Part shown: positions 55,306 through 64,000 of the stretch, piece after piece
How the letters are laid out: each line of letters starts with the position of its first letter
How positions within the stretch are numbered: the stretch's first letter is position 1
DNA from: Branchiostoma belcheri
Lineage: Eukaryota; Chordata; Leptocardii; Amphioxiformes; Branchiostomatidae
Direction: 5' to 3'
Length of the DNA stretch: 64,000 nucleotides
Assembly: GCF_001625305.1 (NCBI RefSeq)
Contig: NW_017802379.1
Coordinates: 10,225,247-10,289,246, forward strand
Made by a program: the position numbers and the translations under genes
The notes under the pieces: model-generated
What the model was told of the DNA's origin: nothing
Seen by the model: only the letters and a program-made list of their open reading frames with translations
The model's database searches: none

Positions 55306-55880
55306 AGGAAAACATATTGTTTTTGCTATCATGTTTCCTCTTCTTCTTTTCCAAACAGTGACCTCTGACCTAACCAATGACATGATTTGTTGACGTCTGT
55401 CACCATGGTGACTGGTGTTGGGTTACATGATGTTGCAATTTCATGGTCTGCTCTGCTCCTGTCACCATAATGCTAGTAGTACATGTATGTGAATGTGTTT
55501 GAGTAAGAAGTAACAGAGCAGACCAAGTCCAAAGGTAAACATTATGCATTTGCTTTGCAAATGTTTCTTCTCTAGTGTTTTTGCTACGTTTCCTCTTCTT
55601 CATCTTCTCCAAACAGTGACCTCTGACCTGACTAAACCAGACTGTCTCTCACCATGGTAACTGGTGTTGGGTAATGTAATGTTGCAATTTTATAGTTGGA
55701 GGGATCATGGAGGTACATGACTGTGTACATGTAGAAGTGCCGTTGCCAATTCTACCTCCATGGACGGATTTAGATTCCTGTCACCATATATACAGTGAAT
55801 GTGTTTGAGAGTAAGAATGAACAGATCAGAGCAGACCATATGCGAAGGTAAATATTATGCATTATGCTTTGCAAATGTTA
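55306..55880 (+). repeat. Dispersed repeat G, copies 3 and 4 in tandem
   Basis: Two successive copies (about 55,306-55,575 and 55,576-55,880), each with TCTTCTCCAAACAGTGACCT and a GAAGGTAAA.ATTATGCATT end. They begin 46 bp after exon R. Confidence 0.72.
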
Positions 55881-56446
55881 CACATAATAAATAGCTCAAG
55901 CTGCCTTTCTAAAATTAAGCCAGCAAACAGTGTTGTCAGTGCACCCCCATGCAGGTCCTCAAATATATTTAAGTAGACAATAGAATCTGATGTATGTAGA
56001 TCACATCTTGATAAATATACAAATGATTCCAACCTATAAGCCTTGAATATTGTATCAAAAAAAATTCTTTAATAATCGTCAAACAACTGTGCATTGAAAC
56101 ATATAGTGGATGGAAAATAAGAAATATGATTTACACAGTGTATTGCAGCTATTATAAAGAACATAACTTAGTTTTGCCATAATTATAGTTTTTTTAAAAA
56201 TCAGTGAACATCATCAAAGTAAGATAAGTTCAAACTTAGGTTGTTTTACAGTCCTTAGCTGTACCCTAAGGTTCAGACCTGGTCGTTTATTTGATATAAT
56301 TGTTGTAAACTTCATTAAATTCCTGATTACTTTTTTTGTGCAAGAATTAAGTAATACTCCAAGAGCAATGATCATGTTTTATATAATTATATTTAATATT
56401 CTAATTCTCCAGCATAATAATGCTCCCTTCTTCCCTTGTCCCCTAG

Positions 56447-56478
56447 CAGCAGGTTCAATTTATTTGAATCAAATATAG
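56447..56478 (+). CDS. Probable terminal coding exon of the large gene, triple NAG acceptor
   Basis: A strong pyrimidine tract (CCCTTCTTCCCTTGTCCCC) leads to TAGCAGCAG. Each of the three AGs (exon start 56,447, 56,450 or 56,453) keeps phase 1 with exon R and runs to the same TAG at 56,476-56,478, giving the tail (TA/T/-)GSIYLNQI. It is short but phase-perfect. No better downstream exon is visible before the convergent gene. I see no AATAAA between it and 56,700, which is a weakness. Confidence 0.5.
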
Positions 56479-56647
56479 ATTTAGTTATTTTCACAGAAAT
56501 ATCATCTGTCACGATTGTTTCTGTGTTGGACGGACAGTGTTTAATAATATACAGTGTATACACACCACTCAGCCCACATAGCCACCCTGACTTGAGTCAT
56601 TTTACATTCACCTTTCAAAAAAAAAATATGGGGGCCTGTATATCATT

Positions 56648-56653
56648 TTTATT
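56648..56653 (-). terminator. Polyadenylation signal of the minus-strand dynein light chain gene
   Basis: TTTATT on the plus strand is AATAAA on the minus strand, 142 bp past the stop codon at 56,795. A second TTTATT at 56,459-56,464 overlaps the convergent gene's last exon. Confidence 0.6.
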
Positions 56654-56794
56654 CATTCCACAATCATAATTCATAGCTGGACTGCTCAAATTTAACATTA
56701 AGCAAAGCTACATGTACCCTGCCAAATTCATGTACATCGATTGTAAACACCCCCACACAGGCCCTCAAAGATATATTCAGCAAATATCAACCCT

Positions 56795-57094
56795 TCATTC
56801 CATGTAAACCCCATACACAGTCCCCACACAGTACAAGGACTTGTTCCTGTAGGTGTACTCTGCAAAGTTGTCAAACTGAGGATTCCACACACACCTGCTG
56901 ACATATTTAACACTGCTGTTCTTGAGCGGACCAAAGCTGACGGTGCACACGATCTTGTATCTGTCGAAGCCGATCTTCTTCACTTCCTTTGTGATGGCAT
57001 CTGCCAGGCTCTTTGCCATGGTCCCACCGGGAGTGTCTTCGTACCTCACTTCGCCTAGTTTGTTCTCAAGAACCGACTGGATCACGGTTTTCAC
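56795..57094 (-). CDS. Tctex1-type dynein light chain, exon 2 (terminal)
   Basis: Minus strand: acceptor TTTCCCTATAG, then 99 codons to a TGA at 56,795-56,797, phase 0. It begins VKTVIQSVLENKLGEVRYED, includes SLADAITKEVKKIGFDRYKI, and ends FAEYTYRNKSLYCVGTVYGV, then YME. This is the Tctex1 fold: the RYKIVC strand, the SRCVWNP turn, the D-N-F-A helix start and the terminal V-Y-x-V-Y-x-E strand are all present. Tctex1 light chains dimerise and bind dynein intermediate chains and cargo, in cytoplasmic and axonemal motors (family knowledge). The full protein with exon 1 is 173 aa, normal for DYNLT5/TCTEX1D1-like members. The exact subfamily is not settled. Confidence 0.93.
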   Translation of the reverse strand: MKTVIQSVLENKLGEVRYEDTPGGTMAKSLADAITKEVKKIGFDRYKIVCTVSFGPLKNSSVKYVSRCVWNPQFDNFAEYTYRNKSLYCVGTVYGVYME

Positions 57095-57950
57095 CTATAG
57101 GGAAAGATACAACAGATTTAGAGTGCAGGTGGCAAGGTGGTCTTGTGATTAGAACCTGAAGGTTTTGGGTTCGAATCCCTGGCCAGCTCTTCGTACCTCA
57201 CTTCGCCTAGTTTGTTCTCCAGAACTGACTGGATCACGGTATGCACCTAGACGAATGATACAAAAACTTTTTGAGTACTGGTGGCAAGGTGGTCTTTTGA
57301 TTAGAACCTGAAGGTTTTGGGTTCAAATCCCTGGCCAACTCTTCGTACCTCACTTCGCCTAGTTTGTTCTCGAGAACTGACTGGATTACGGTTTTCACCT
57401 AGGGAAAGATACAATAGATTTAGAGTGCAGGTGGCAAGGTGGTCTTGTGATTAGAACCTGAAGGTTTTGGGTTCGAATCCCTGGCCAGCTCTTCATACCT
57501 CACTTCGCCTAGTTTGTTCTCCAGAACTGACTGGATCACGGTTTGCACCTAGACGAATGATACAAAAACTTTTGAGTACTGGTGGCAAGGTGGTCTTTTG
57601 ATTAGAACCTTAAGGTTTTGAGTTCGAATCCCTGGCCAGCTCTTCATACCTCACTTCGCCTAGTTTGTTCTCGAGAACTGACTGGATCACGGTTTTCACC
57701 TAGGGAAAGATACAACAGATTTAGAGTGCAGGTGGCAAGGTGGTCTTGTGATTAGAACCTGAAGGTTTTGGGTTTGAATCCCTGGCCAGCTCTTCGTACC
57801 TCACTTCGCCTAGTTTGTTCTCCAGAACTGACTGGATCACGGTTTGCACCTAGACGAATGATACAAAAACTTTTGAGTACTGGTGGCAAGGTGGTCTTGT
57901 GGTTAGAACCTGAAGGTTTTGGGTTCGAATCCCTGGCCAGCTGCATTGTT
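57095..57950. repeat. Tandem array of about 151-bp units fusing DYNLT exon start with a SINE head
   Basis: The phrase CTTCGTACCTCACTTCGCCT (or CTTCATACC...) stands at 57,037 in the real exon and again at 57,189, 57,341, 57,491, 57,642 and 57,792. Each unit holds about 55-60 bp of the exon start, its acceptor (CACCTAG), about 40 bp of intron, and GGTGGCAAGGTGGTCTTGTG through GGTTCGAATCCCTGGCCAGC, a tRNA-like SINE head. Units alternate between two subtypes (GGGAAAGATACAACAG and GACGAATGATACAAAA), so there is a dimeric order of about 302 bp. Confidence 0.9.
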
Positions 57951-58130
57951 GTGCCCTTGAGAAATGCACTTTACATCCATTTCCTAACTCAACTGAAAAT
58001 GACTACCTAGCTTTGGATAGGGATGTCCTTTCAGTTGGGACATAAAGCTAGAGGTCCAGTGTTAGATGAGAGCCACACCTCAAGCATTAAAGAACCCATC
58101 ACACTTATCCAAAAATTAGGGGTCAGTCCC
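57880..58130 (+). mobile_element. tRNA-derived SINE (complete copy at the end of the array)
   Basis: GTGGCAAGGTGGTCTTGTGG with TTAGAACC gives an A-box-like start and GGTTCGAATCC a perfect B-box. It is followed by a non-tRNA body (GTGCCCTTGAGAAATGCACT; GACATAAAGCTAGAGGTCCA). Only this copy has the body; the array units have the head alone. Confidence 0.75.
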
Positions 58131-58732
58131 AATGTGATTGGTTCAAGTTTTAAAGTTTAACAGTCTGGGTCGACATCTTGAAATGGTACTAGTAACCTGT
58201 TACATGTATGTCTATACAGTGGTAAATCTCAATTTATGTTCTGTCATGCTTGACAGGGACTGACAGATATAAAACACTTGCAGCAAAGTATTTTGAGCCC
58301 TGTTGTACATGTATAAAGAACCATTCAAAGTGATGGTGAAGACACCATCTTTTTAGATTCACAGCCCAGCTTTTTTCTGCTTTGGATTCAAGCTTTTAGT
58401 TTGAAGATTGTGCAGTTTTCGGCGGCAACACCAAATTTTAATTGGCTGTGAATAAAGCACCATTAGTTATTTTTCAAGTATACATATTACTATTGATTTT
58501 ATGTACTCTGTTCTTTCTCAATGTTATCTCCCCTCTTGCAAGGAAAGTGATCAATTTTCCTGATCTAAATTATACCTTTTAGGATACAAAAATCACATCC
58601 ATTTGCTGCAACACAGAGAAAATTGTCATGACGCCCCCGTAATTATCTGTAATTAAGGGATTCCAAACAGAAGGGACCCAGAAAAACATCCCAGGTGATA
58701 CCATGCACATACTTGAAATTTATTTACCTTAA

Positions 58733-59084
58733 GGCCACACCAATTCAATTTGTTGGTTCTCGGATTCGCCTCTTCATTTTTTTCTAATTTGCAAAAAAAA
58801 AAAGATTCTGGTTCTGAATCAACTTGAAAATGCTCATATTTTGCCCCCAACAGTTGAGGAAAGTCCTTTTCCTATTAGTTGTTACAGTTTTTCCATCTAT
58901 CAAATTGAATGCAGTGGTTGAATTAAAAGCTCAAAATTCATTCTTGAAATATCAACCCAACCTTTTGTGTTGACTCCATGGATCCTACAGTAGCATTTGG
59001 GGCTATAATAGGATGCCTAGACCTGTTTTTATTTTAATTTTTTTTCGCCCTGTCCGAGAACCAACAAATTAAATTGGTATGGCC
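58733..59084. mobile_element. GGCCA-terminated MITE, copy A10
   Basis: GGCCACACCAATTCAATTTG and AAATTAAATTGGTATGGCC, with TAA on both sides. Interior in the A5 orientation. Confidence 0.84.
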
Positions 59085-59489
59085 TAAAGCAGTAGTTAAA
59101 TTTGTGGTAGGACGGAAATTGAGGTTTTCACAGTGTTTGAAGTTTGCAGTTGATAGACCAAGTTCTATGGATAGTACATGTACTATTTATTAATAACTGT
59201 ACAGGGTAGAAATATAAAACACATAGTTACAGTATTGTGTACAATGATGTACATTTCAAATCTTTACAATATATTTTTGTTCAGACTATTCATAAAGTTA
59301 ATTCTCCTATAAAACCTGAGCATCACACTATCAGCAACATTTGGCTGAATTTGTTGATCACTAAAAGGTCACCAAATAAAAAGATTGCAAAAGAGTTGGG
59401 TGTATTTTTTGCCTGAAAATCTACGGTTACTGGTTATATTTGAGAGCACTCGATAACCTACAAACATCTTCCCCTCTTTAATAATTGTT

Positions 59490-59993
59490 CAGTGATCTGT
59501 ATCTGTATAGCCGGTATAACCGCCTTTCGGCGTAACACACCAGCTTCGCAGGCACGCGGCGCAGCGGCAGCTGGCTATATTACACCGATCGACTTGTTAC
59601 ACCTAACCCTTGAACTTCTAGCTCTAGAAATTGTTTAAAGCTATCTATTGACAATGCCCCTACTGTACTTGGTGACAGTGAGTTCCACTCTGCGATAGTT
59701 CTAGGAAAGAATGAATTCTTGAACACCTCAATCCTTGGTTGATAACTCTGGTACTTGAATGCATGGCTATTTCTTGTTCTCTTCTGGGCTGGTATTAGGT
59801 ACTTAGTAGTTGGGACATCCACCAGTTTATTAGTCATTTTGTACATCATGCATAGTCTGGACATCTTTCTTCTGTCTTTCATGATCAAGAGGACACTGGT
59901 GGTATTTTGTCCAAAAAGTATTTTTGCAGCTCGCAGACTTGTCAGGCAAACTATTTTCCTGCTTTGTGATACTGGTTTAACAACTATAGTCAC
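59490..59993 (-). pseudogene. CR1/L2-like reverse transcriptase C-terminus with 3' UTR
   Basis: The minus-strand frame at 59,993-59,580 reads KRTRNSHAFKYQSYQPRIEV, then FKNSFFPRTIAEWNSLSPST and ...DSFKQFLE. R-N-S-H followed by F-F-P-R-T-I-x-x-W-N-S-L is the classical C-terminal end of CR1/L2-clade open reading frames. Past its stop, 59,579-59,490 gives a short 3' UTR with a GCCGAAAGGCGG hairpin and a TATACAGATACAGATC repeat end. 5' truncated, dead. Confidence 0.85.
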
Positions 59994-60763
59994 CTTATTG
60001 AATAGGCTTAGCCAATTAAAGACATGGGTACATTAGGCTTAGGCCTAATTGTAGGGCCACGTTGGACTTTGTTTTGCCTGGAAACCAGCTAACCATTCAG
60101 CATTTTGGATTTAATGGTTTCAACTGCATGCTCTATTAAGAGTAGTAAGGCATGTCTGCTGGGAGGTTGTCTTTTTTCCGCAGACCGACGTTGTACAAAC
60201 ATCAATTAGTTTTCCTAGTGGGGGAAGGCAAGCAAAGGTGACTGGTACGATTCTTGTGGGCTAGTGAGGCGTGATATTTGTTCAGTGGACGGTAGTATGG
60301 TGTGACGTGCTAACTAGGTCTTGTGCTAGCACACGGTTTCTTTTCCCTTTACATCTAGATCAATCAAATGATATGTTTTCTGTTATTTGGAAAACAAAGA
60401 AAGCAGTTTGCTGACTTTCATCCAAATTATTTCGTAAAGTTTGAATTTTACCTTATTTTTTTAAACCTAGAAATGAATAATAACAATAGTTCAACCACCT
60501 GTTAATTGCCTTCAGTTCTGTTCATAACAACATCTTAGTTAGTTATTTTATTCTTTGTATGAAGATAGTATGATCTCTATTTTCTGAAGGAATAAACTTC
60601 AAAGAAAAGTGAACAGAACTCTGATCATATAGAAGATGTAAGAATGCATAGTTAAAGAGTTTGACTTGTAAGAATGCAGTTTTGTTGTTGTTAAGCATTT
60701 TTCTGTAAGAATTTGGAAATTGGAAGTTGCAAATTTATGTGGCCGCTGCCTCTGGTTAATTAC

Positions 60764-60985
60764 CTGTGTTTGGGAGAACTTCTTGGCCGGTTCTAACTGG
60801 TACGTCGGCGGTACTTTTTCCCTGAACTCCAAGTCATCGGACGCTTCGGACGCCGCGGAGGTCGTGGAACTCTCCAGCCGGGCTCTCCTCAGTGGCAGAC
60901 TGCTGCCAGCTGACAGCGTGGACAGGGCGCGGGTCAGTGTCCCCATGCGCGGCCGCGTTGTCGTGCTCTTTACCACCTTCGCCAT
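60764..60985 (-). CDS. Tctex1-type dynein light chain, exon 1
   Basis: Minus strand: the ATG at 60,985 opens 74 codons to the donor CACAG|GTAATT, phase 0. The N-terminus (MAKVVKSTTTRPRMGTLTRA and a Ser-rich segment) is basic and probably disordered. It ends PPTYQLEPAKKFSQTQ; the T-Y-Q-L-E-P-x-x-x-F phrase directly before the Tctex1 domain is typical of the DYNLT4/DYNLT5 group. Joined to exon 2 it yields SQTQ-VKTVIQSVL without a break. GC-rich, consistent with a first exon. Confidence 0.92.
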
Positions 60986-61120
60986 GGTTCGTACTTCTTC
61001 CTGGCACCTCTATAAGAATTCTTACTGGTGTCTAAACCTTTCTCCTTGGAATCCTAGCCGGAAAAATGGCTCGTTCGCCCCTCGTAGCCGGCGTTGCGTA
61101 CAGAAAGAGAAAGTGTGTCC
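60986..61120 (-). promoter_or_regulatory. Probable promoter/5' UTR of the dynein light chain gene
   Basis: CpG content stays high from 60,780 to about 61,120, then drops. No TATA box is at a convincing distance. The plus-strand frame starting at 61,066 is probably an accident of this GC-rich stretch. Confidence 0.4.
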
Positions 61121-63367
61121 TTGCTTTGTTGTTGTATCCAAGTGAAGTGGTGCCGGGGGCTGGTCCATTATACAGGCATAATGAATGGGAGATCTGTGTT
61201 CCGATAGGCAGTGGTGCATTGTGGTCAGGCTACGGAGACAACTTTTTGACCTCAGGCCAAAATTAACAGGATTGAGGCCCAGGAGTCTTAAATCTGAACC
61301 TACTTTTACTAGAAAATGGTATTTAAAATCCTTTTAAGTCCTTTTCTTTAAATTTTAAAGCCAAGAAAATTGTCATACCCTTTTCATGTTCTTTTGTTAC
61401 CACTGCATTGAATGGGTATACTTTTTTAAAATTTGTTTCTAGTACATAATATAAAGCTTTTAATACTGTTCCTTTGTAAGATCCTTTTGATCCCCCTTAT
61501 TAACCAAATACTTGCTTTTCTGCTCTCTAGGGGGTACCCATAGTTTGTGATATGTGCCTCTGCATATGGCAGGTAATACACGTAGATATAGGCTGCCAAA
61601 ATTCATTCATTTTATGATCCCCATAGCTTACTGGTCAAGTGCACTCCAAGTTGTTTTCCGATGTCAAACGTTTGACAGAAGTAGGGGGTAGTGTCAATAC
61701 TTCATGACTTTTCGTACTGTTCGTTTTACAGTGATTTATTTATGAATGTGTCAGTAAAACTCAGACTGTTGAATCGCACTCCGTGACCTTCACTCGACCT
61801 TCTTCAATCAAGAAAGCCACCCTGTTTTCAATTTTGAAGGCTATTGAGAGTCTCTGATAGAATATTTTCAGTATATTCCAGTTGCTAACAATAAGTTATT
61901 AGACAAGTGCAGATTAGCTAACTAAAGCTATTTCATTGTTTGATTGTATGATTGAATATAAACTGAGCTTTGATTCATTGCCCATGTATAATGTTATATA
62001 TAGGCCACCTTTCAAGATTTTATTATCTTAGTATGTGAGGTTTTGTGACTGAAATATGTTAATTGTCAACGTTTAACTTAGTAGTACATAGTTACTATAG
62101 CATATAGCATACGATAGCATTAGGACCAAATTCAAGCCATTGTTTTTGTTACTGTAACAGTATTAATATTCCAGTAATTGTTGCTTTAAAGTTGATAAGA
62201 AATATTAAATTGTATTGTATGTAAGCTTGAGGCATTTTGTTCCTAAGTACGTAGTACACCCCATATTTATAATGTGCAGCAATCGGGTCTCCAATTTATT
62301 TTTAGTGCCTTCAACACACTGAAGCAACCATATTCTAACAGCTACTTTTACACAATGTCATGTGTTAGCTTTAAATGCATGATAATGATCGTTATTTTGC
62401 CTTGAAAATTGCACACAATGGCCCTTAAATGAACAGTTTAACCTTGTTAAGTATGATGACAGGCTTTTCAATACACATATTTTTGGGTTTTACATTCTTT
62501 TTGGCTATGTAGCAAAATAAATGCAAAGTCTCCAAGTTTCCAAACAAATTTTATTTGGAAAATTGGCCCAGCTGCAGTTTGGAGACTTTGTAATTTCTAT
62601 CCAATTATTCCACCAGTAGCATCTGCTGTGGGCAAATTGTTTGAGAGTTTTCATCTGGGAAGAAACAAATTATAGACTCTGCCACAGAAGACGGATACTA
62701 GAAAGAATTGTTAACGACTTGCTTCTTTCTTGGAGGCACCTGCGTGTCTGGAAGCAATTAGTTTTCTCCAAAGTTTTCCTTTTTTGGCGACGCCTCAGGG
62801 GCGGAGGCATTTGTGTAAGTACTGCGATCGCTTTGAAAGAATTTCAAAAATTGCATGAATGCATTCCCTAGGGAATTGGTTTTGAGGTAGCCTCCGGCCT
62901 TGTGGTCATCGGAACAAGCAGGAAAGGCTTATGTTACCATGCATGCAATAGCACCTTTTCGGGCAAACTGTGGCTTTTTGCACACAGAATATTAATGATT
63001 GTCTTTATTGATATTTCAAATATGTTTTCTTCTATCAAAAGAGAACAAATTTCTTGCTCAGGAGCAGCATATTCAAGCTTATAATATTTCAAATATGTTT
63101 TTAGTTGCAACTATATGATGCTGGTCGTTTTTTATAACTTTACTGTGTGACACATGTAGTGTAACAGTGATGTTTTGTGTAAGGAATTTTATTCACTTGT
63201 GTGTTTTCTATCATGTATGTTTGTGTCAGTCTTGCTTTTTTATTCATTATTTTCTTCGCTTTCATGATTCTGTTGCATTCCATGCTTGTTTTTCAATTTT
63301 CTTGGCTGCAAAACATGAATGCACACCCCAATCCTTCCACGACTAGGTTTCATGCTAAGGTTTCATG
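61121..63367. other. Intergenic AT-rich stretch
   Basis: No supported coding exon. It contains the free copy of the nested repeat (62,785-62,905), and the 3' UTR of the next minus-strand gene from 63,367 downwards, with AATAAA (minus) at 63,239-63,244 and 63,188-63,193. Confidence 0.6.
62785..62905 (+). mobile_element. Free copy of the repeat nested in MITE A7
   Basis: GGCGACGCCTCAGGGGCGGA, GAAAGAATTTCAAAAATTGC and TTTTGAGGTAGCCTCCGGCC: the reverse complement of 50,327-50,443 at high identity. Confidence 0.8.
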
Positions 63368-63424
63368 CTAGCCAGTGAACTCCTGCTGTAGTCTGGATCT
63401 CAGGGTGGGCATGGCGAAGTTTAC
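63368..63424 (-). CDS. Terminal coding exon of a gene lying beyond the right edge
   Basis: Minus strand: a strong acceptor (CCCTTTTCTCTTTTTATACCCACAG) is followed by 18 codons, VNFAMPTLRSRLQQEFTG, and a TAG at 63,368-63,370. A proper pyrimidine tract, a plausible peptide and AATAAA signals 125-180 bp downstream support it. I cannot identify the protein from so short a tail. Confidence 0.6.
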   Translation of the reverse strand, partial: VNFAMPTLRSRLQQEFTG

Positions 63425-64000
63425 CTGTGGGTATAAAAAGAGAAAAGGGCATAAATGAAACGTATATCTGAATTAAGTTTGAATAAGTTCTTGTATTGTA
63501 CTAGTAATTGTGAGTTGTTATGTATCACCTTATGGACAAAAATGGCTGTTTGAAACTTATTTATGTCATATACCGTCAAGATTTTCAAATCGTGAAATAG
63601 AACCATATTATAATTGTAATAAAAAGTTTAAGAGTATTTCATTTCAGTATAGCCTGGCAGTTAGACCATCGTAGACTGCCTGGTATCCGTACGGTGAGTT
63701 GAGTACTGCCCGCCCGCTCAAATCAATTAGTGCATGCCAGGGTGTTTACGGGGTTGGTTTTGTTTGCCTACATGATGACAATAACTAGAAAGGTCAACTG
63801 GAAAGATTTATAGCTAGTATGTCAAAAGAGGTTTATGTCTAGTATGGCTGGGGCCTGTAGAACAACCCTTAGAAAGCCAAATATGTATCTATCTGTTAGA
63901 ACGCCGTGGTTAGAATTGCTTTGCTGTAGGTGGAACGTGTGTCAGAACTAGCATGACCTACGAATTCGGACACTATTCAAGCTCATGAATAGGTGAAATC
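63425..64000 (-). other. Intron of the right-edge gene
   Basis: No exon seen. At about 63,650-63,740 the phrase AGCCTGGCAGTTAGACCATC and its partial inverse CTGCCTGGTATCC suggest a short repeat. Confidence 0.4.

Larger units (their letters stand above)
58131..60763 (-). other. Intron of the dynein light chain gene, remainder
   Basis: With the array above this forms a phase-0 intron of about 3.7 kb. It contains a MITE (58,733-59,084) and a reverse transcriptase fragment (59,490-59,993). No further exon was found, and the protein is complete without one. Confidence 0.7.

Noticed and set aside
57095..57950. Repeated tRNA-like segments as true tRNA genes, or the array as CRISPR
   Set aside because: Only the A/B-box head is present, without a cloverleaf acceptor stem, and the units are contiguous repeats containing exon sequence. 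CRISPR does not occur in animal nuclear DNA.
61066..61266. 66-codon plus-strand ORF upstream of the dynein light chain gene
   Set aside because: Lies in the CpG-rich promoter, has no clear splice donor or recognisable peptide, and is not needed by any gene.

Overview
This is animal nuclear DNA, not bacterial: intron-split coding sequence with GT/AG boundaries and matched phases, long AT-rich introns, and many dispersed repeats. Frequent ACATGTACATGT-like words, CR1/L2-like reverse transcriptase fragments and a Tctex1-family gene suggest an invertebrate deuterostome, most likely a cephalochordate (amphioxus). The species assignment is inference; nothing here proves it.

Layout. (1) 2-1453 (+): the last coding exon of a gene that enters from the left. 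(2) 5947-9181 (+): a complete two-exon gene (762 aa). These two are tandem paralogs sharing an unrecognised short domain (a W-T-[IV] element followed by a PGEM-[YF]-ITYVE-[DN]-G element) and a low-complexity, serine-rich, basic remainder. (3) About 12.7-56.5 kb (+): one large gene. Several candidate first exons (12.75, 18.36 and 27.14 kb, all ending in phase 0, plus a CCAAT-box promoter with untranslated exons at 15.2-15.8 kb) can feed about 18 downstream exons from 34,930 to 56,478. I joined these by reading frame and phase, giving a protein of about 1,200 aa. It is mostly disordered and carries at least 14 tryptophan-centred motifs, usually one per exon and often on phase 1-1 exons; one exon encodes an RHSPSP repeat. 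The protein looks like a cytoskeleton or phosphatase scaffold. There are weak resemblances to CRACD/DUF4592 and to the phostensin/taperin W-K-basic motif. (4) 60,985-56,795 (-): a two-exon Tctex1/dynein light chain gene (173 aa, DYNLT5/TCTEX1D1-like), convergent with gene 3. Its intron holds a tandem array made of copies of its own exon start fused to a tRNA-SINE head. (5) 63,424-63,368 (-): the last coding exon of another gene that lies beyond the right edge.

Mobile DNA occupies much of the introns. I delimit 15 short elements (about 355-480 bp) with terminal inverted repeats beginning GGCCA and TTA/TAA target duplications, which fit PIF/Harbinger MITEs. Three further elements have AGGG(T/C)CTGCATG termini and 8-bp target duplications, hAT-like, with interiors built from a short tandem unit. 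There are also LINE fragments, tRNA-derived SINEs, a 33-bp minisatellite, a GC-rich minisatellite and several hairpins.

I found no bacterial-type operon, CRISPR array or defence system. The most novel material is the paralog pair with the WT/PGEM domain, the tryptophan-motif exon array with its repeated NAGNAG acceptors, and the exon-SINE composite array.
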